From assembly GCA_001304995.1 (NCBI GenBank), contig BBZU01000002.1:1-64000 (forward strand): 64,000 bases of DNA. The letters are read 5' to 3'. The notes below the pieces were generated by a model. The model saw only the letters and a list, made by a program, of their open reading frames with translations, was not told the DNA's origin and made no database searches. A program made the position numbers and the translations under genes. Below, piece by piece: positions 61,819-64,000 of the stretch. This DNA is from Clostridia bacterium UC5.1-1D10 (GTDB lineage Bacteria > Bacillota > Clostridia > Lachnospirales > Anaerotignaceae). Within the stretch, counting starts at the first letter, position 1. Every line of letters starts with the position of its first letter.

Positions 61819-63084
61819 ATGAAAGGAAAAAGACTGAGCGCTATGGCTATGGCGGCAATGCTGGGGGTATTGCTGGTGCCAAGCAGCGCATACGCGGCAA
61901 ATGCGGATTGGACTGCGGGAAATCCCCTCATTGCCCACGCTTTGGGGGAATATGACGGAAAAATCGAAACCAACTCCCAGGAAGCCTTTATTTCCTCTTG
62001 GGAAAACGGCTACCGCGTCATGGAGGCGGATTTTATTTATACATCTGATGGGGCGCTGGTGGTACGCCATGACTTTGATAAAGACGGCAGTTATTACCGT
62101 CTGGAAATCGAACCCGGCAGCAATCTGGTCATGGACAGCAACACTTTCCAGAATAAGAAGATCATTTATGAACAGACCCCTATGACAGCCGTAGACCTGA
62201 TGTATCTGATGACGACTTATACAGACGTATATCTGGTGACAGATACAAAGGATACAGACAAGGCCACTGTTCAGAAACAGTTCCAGGATCTGAAGAATAT
62301 CGCCAACAACATCGGCCATCCCGAAATTCTGGATCGTATCATCCCGCAGATTTATAACGAGGAAATGCTGGGCTGGATCAAGGAAATCTATGACTTCCCT
62401 CAGTGGATCTATACCCTGTATTTGCAGACCAATGTGGACTATGCAAAAACAGCGGATTTCTGTGCCAAAAACGGCATCGGTGTTGTAACCATCGAAAAAA
62501 GCCGTCTGAACCAGTCTATTGTGGATACCTTCCAGGCGAAAGATGTGCAGGTTTATGCTCATACCGTGAACCGCTACTTGCAGTTTGAGGATTTGCTGGC
62601 CATGGGTGTCAGCGGCATTTACACAGACAGCATCAAGCCTTATGAATTGGATTGGGTAGGTCTGGAAAACGCAAGAAAATTGTCTGTGGAACCTGTGAAT
62701 ATGGGCAGCAATAACTACACACTGCATACCATGGACATCATGGGCACAAAGTATGTGAAACTCCGTGACTATGCGGCAATGATGTCTGCAAACGGCGGAT
62801 TCTCCGCACAGTTTGACGCTGCGACAAATACATTGGCACTGAAAAACAGCGGTACCTTCACCACACTGGGCAATGAACTGCTGCTGAAAGAAAGCGACCG
62901 CCTGATTACCAAAAAAGCAACCAATAAGCTGACTTATAATGACGCGGAAGTGACCCTCACAGGCTACACCATCGATGGTGACCTGTATTATCCTTTGCAG
63001 GGCATGCTGGATCTGACCGGACATGCGCTGGAAACAAAAGACGGTGTTACAACAGTGACAAAAGCGGCGAAAGCAGAGAAATAA
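61819..63084 (+). CDS. Secreted glycerophosphodiester phosphodiesterase-like protein with copper amine oxidase-N-like tail
   Basis: The protein has 421 residues. A signal peptide ends near AYA. The GDPD-like barrel follows (LIAHALGEYDGKIETNSQEAF, MEADFIYTSDGALVVRHDFD), with metal/catalytic His-Glu-Asp-His in place. However, the usual HRG is HAL, so the phosphate-binding Arg is lost. The last ~110 residues (VKLRDYAAMMSANGGFSAQFDAATNTLAL, YYPLQGMLDLTGHALE) match the cell-wall-type copper amine oxidase N-terminal repeat. The ATG at 61819 follows GGAG by nine bases. Substrate is uncertain given the altered motif. Confidence 0.85.
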   Translation: MKGKRLSAMAMAAMLGVLLVPSSAYAANADWTAGNPLIAHALGEYDGKIETNSQEAFISSWENGYRVMEADFIYTSDGALVVRHDFDKDGSYYRLEIEPGSNLVMDSNTFQNKKIIYEQTPMTAVDLMYLMTTYTDVYLVTDTKDTDKATVQKQFQDLKNIANNIGHPEILDRIIPQIYNEEMLGWIKEIYDFPQWIYTLYLQTNVDYAKTADFCAKNGIGVVTIEKSRLNQSIVDTFQAKDVQVYAHTVNRYLQFEDLLAMGVSGIYTDSIKPYELDWVGLENARKLSVEPVNMGSNNYTLHTMDIMGTKYVKLRDYAAMMSANGGFSAQFDAATNTLALKNSGTFTTLGNELLLKESDRLITKKATNKLTYNDAEVTLTGYTIDGDLYYPLQGMLDLTGHALETKDGVTTVTKAAKAEK

Positions 63085-63099
63085 AAACATGGCGAAAAG

Positions 63100-63141
63100 A
63101 AGGCTGTATCCCAGAAAAACAAAGGGTCACAGCCTTTTTTG
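63100..63141 (+). terminator. Terminator of the GDPD-like gene
   Basis: AAGGCTGT pairs with ACAGCCTT, with an inner CCC/GGG, followed by TTTTTT. Confidence 0.8.
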
Positions 63142-63227
63142 TTTCGGGAAAAAGTACACCTGAACTCGTTGACAGAAAATACAAACAGTGGTATGCTGTG
63201 GACAGAAGAACAACAAATTTTTACATT

Positions 63228-63361
63228 TGCTGGGGGTGCCGCGCAAACGGCTGAGAATCGGTAAGAGGGCCGATACCCTTATTTCACCTGATCTGGATCA
63301 TGCCAGCGTAGGGAAGCGGAATCTTGCAGAACAGGCGCAGCAAAAGAGCTGTGCTTTTTTT
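63228..63361 (+). ncRNA. TPP riboswitch (THI element) with terminator
   Basis: The aptamer at about 63228-63318 has TGGGGGTGCC, GGCTGAGA, ATACCCTT, ACCTGATCTGGATCATGCCAGCGTAGGGAAG in order. An expression platform hairpin follows (GGCGCAGC/GCTGTGC plus seven T, ending 63361). Thiamine pyrophosphate should favour termination ahead of thiW-thiD. Confidence 0.95.
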
Positions 63362-63423
63362 ATGCAAAGGATGCCCACCTTTTCCAGCAATGTAAGCGGA
63401 CTGAGAAAAAGGAGAGAGGCACC

Positions 63424-63912
63424 GTGAAAACAAAGAAAATGGCAATTTCGGCAATGTTCATTGCAGTGGGCGTTTTGGCTGGGAATATCATTTACATCCC
63501 TGTGGGGGCATCCAAATGCTTCCCTGTACAGCATACCCTGAATATACTGGCGGCAGTATTTCTGGGGCCTGCTTACGGCGTCATCAACGCTTTCTGCATT
63601 TCCCTGCTGCGCAACTTCATGGGCACAGGCTCTCTGCTGGCCTTTCCCGGCAGTATGGTAGGGGCGTTTCTGGCAGGGATGATCTATAAAATGACAAAGA
63701 ACAACTGGGCAACGGCTGTTGCGGAAGTGGTTGGTACAGGGGTTCTGGGCGGCCTTTTGGCAGTGCCCATAGCTATCCTCATGATGGGTCAGGAAGCCGG
63801 CGCATTGGCTTTTGTGCCTTCTTTCCTGCTCAGCTCCTTCGGCGGCAGTGTCATTGCCATGATTTTGCTGAAGTCTGCTCATTTTGTGCAGGCGGCAAAA
63901 AAGAGTATTTGA
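63424..63912 (+). CDS. thiW: ThiW, ECF transporter S component for a thiamin precursor
   Basis: The protein has 162 residues and five to six membrane helices with the signatures AISAMFIAVGVLAGNIIYIPVGASKCFPVQHTLNILAAVFLGPAYG and SFGGSVIA. The S component binds the thiazole part of thiamin and works with a shared ECF energising module encoded elsewhere. The start is a GTG at 63424 with AAGGAGAG upstream. Placed between a TPP riboswitch and thiD, which supports the role. Confidence 0.93.
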   Translation: MKTKKMAISAMFIAVGVLAGNIIYIPVGASKCFPVQHTLNILAAVFLGPAYGVINAFCISLLRNFMGTGSLLAFPGSMVGAFLAGMIYKMTKNNWATAVAEVVGTGVLGGLLAVPIAILMMGQEAGALAFVPSFLLSSFGGSVIAMILLKSAHFVQAAKKSI

Positions 63913-63930
63913 AAACAGGAGGAATGAAGT

Positions 63931-64000
63931 ATGAAACATGTATTGACCATAGCTGGTTCTGATACCTGCGGCGGCGCTGGCATTCAGGCGGACTTGAAAA
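63931..64000 (+). CDS. thiD: ThiD, hydroxymethylpyrimidine (phosphate) kinase, cut by window end
   Basis: Only 23 codons are visible: MKHVLTIAGSDTCGGAGIQA then DLK. This is the start of the PfkB-fold ThiD family, where GSD.sGGAGIQAD binds the substrate. The enzyme phosphorylates HMP and HMP-P in thiamin synthesis. AGGAGG lies eight bases upstream. It is cotranscribed with thiW under the TPP riboswitch. Confidence 0.9.
   Translation, partial: MKHVLTIAGSDTCGGAGIQADLK

Noticed and set aside
61381-63090. 569-codon minus-strand frame opposite the DUF1292 and GDPD-like genes
   Set aside because: It covers two clear plus-strand genes and their terminators and has shadow-type composition.
1-64000. 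CRISPR arrays, tRNA and rRNA genes
   Set aside because: No regularly spaced short repeats and no tRNA T-loop or rRNA signature strings were seen on either strand; the repeat family found is dispersed.

Overview
The window looks like chromosome of an anaerobic, low-to-medium GC, Gram-positive-type bacterium of the class Clostridia, probably Lachnospirales. This is inferred from a complete Rnf complex, a T-box ahead of alaS, strong AGGAGG ribosome sites, a CwlD-type amidase and a Clostridia-style mreBCD/PBP2/Min cluster. No rRNA, tRNA or CRISPR array was found.

Layout. 0.1-9.5 kb (minus strand): one long cell-shape and division operon, mreB-mreC-mreD-PBP2-minC-minD-minE-rodA-mgsA-like-DUF1294. 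9.6-15.2 kb (minus): a DUF4321 protein and rnfCDGEAB. 15.7-22.5 kb (plus): rpoN, a MocR-type regulator and T-box/alaS, with small membrane proteins. 22.6-25.5 kb: the BrnQ transporter and an XRE regulator. 25.5-33 kb: a subtilisin-like protease gene split in two by a 5.36-kb element (26623-31985) that carries a serine recombinase, a GntR/FCD regulator and a complete TRAP transporter. 33-37.5 kb: a PrpE-type phosphatase, an XRE regulator between inverted repeats, small membrane proteins and lipoproteins, and dgt. 37.7-44.5 kb: dnaG-rpoD-trmK-Nif3-kinase and RNase P RNA. 44.6-50.3 kb: carbonic anhydrase, SRAP, metallo-hydrolase, amidase, a chloramphenicol acetyltransferase-like gene and an AI-2E family permease. 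50.5-56.9 kb: gltX, a C39-like protease and serC-serA-DUF1015. 57.3-64 kb: a LysR regulator, an EamA permease, cwlD, a DEAD-box helicase, DUF1292, a GDPD-like secreted protein, and a TPP riboswitch with thiW-thiD, the last cut by the window end.

The main discovery candidate is the 5.36-kb element. It sits exactly in the HGTHV codons (catalytic His) of the subtilase. It is flanked by 15-bp direct repeats with one mismatch. The joined element ends form a perfect 16-bp inverted repeat around a 6-bp centre, as expected of a serine-integrase attP. Removing it restores a single 288-residue open reading frame with the complete Asp/His/Ser triad. It could therefore be a reversible protease switch whose cargo is a regulated solute importer.

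Two other themes stand out. First, thirteen genes are each broken by a one-base length change in a short homopolymer (rnfD, rpoN, brnQ and others). Obviously essential genes are spared, so this is either a sequencing artefact or a real slippage/hypermutation signature. Second, a ~180-bp repeat built of two stem-loops occurs at least six times. Two copies bracket an XRE regulator in inverted orientation, and two bracket the acetyltransferase in direct orientation.
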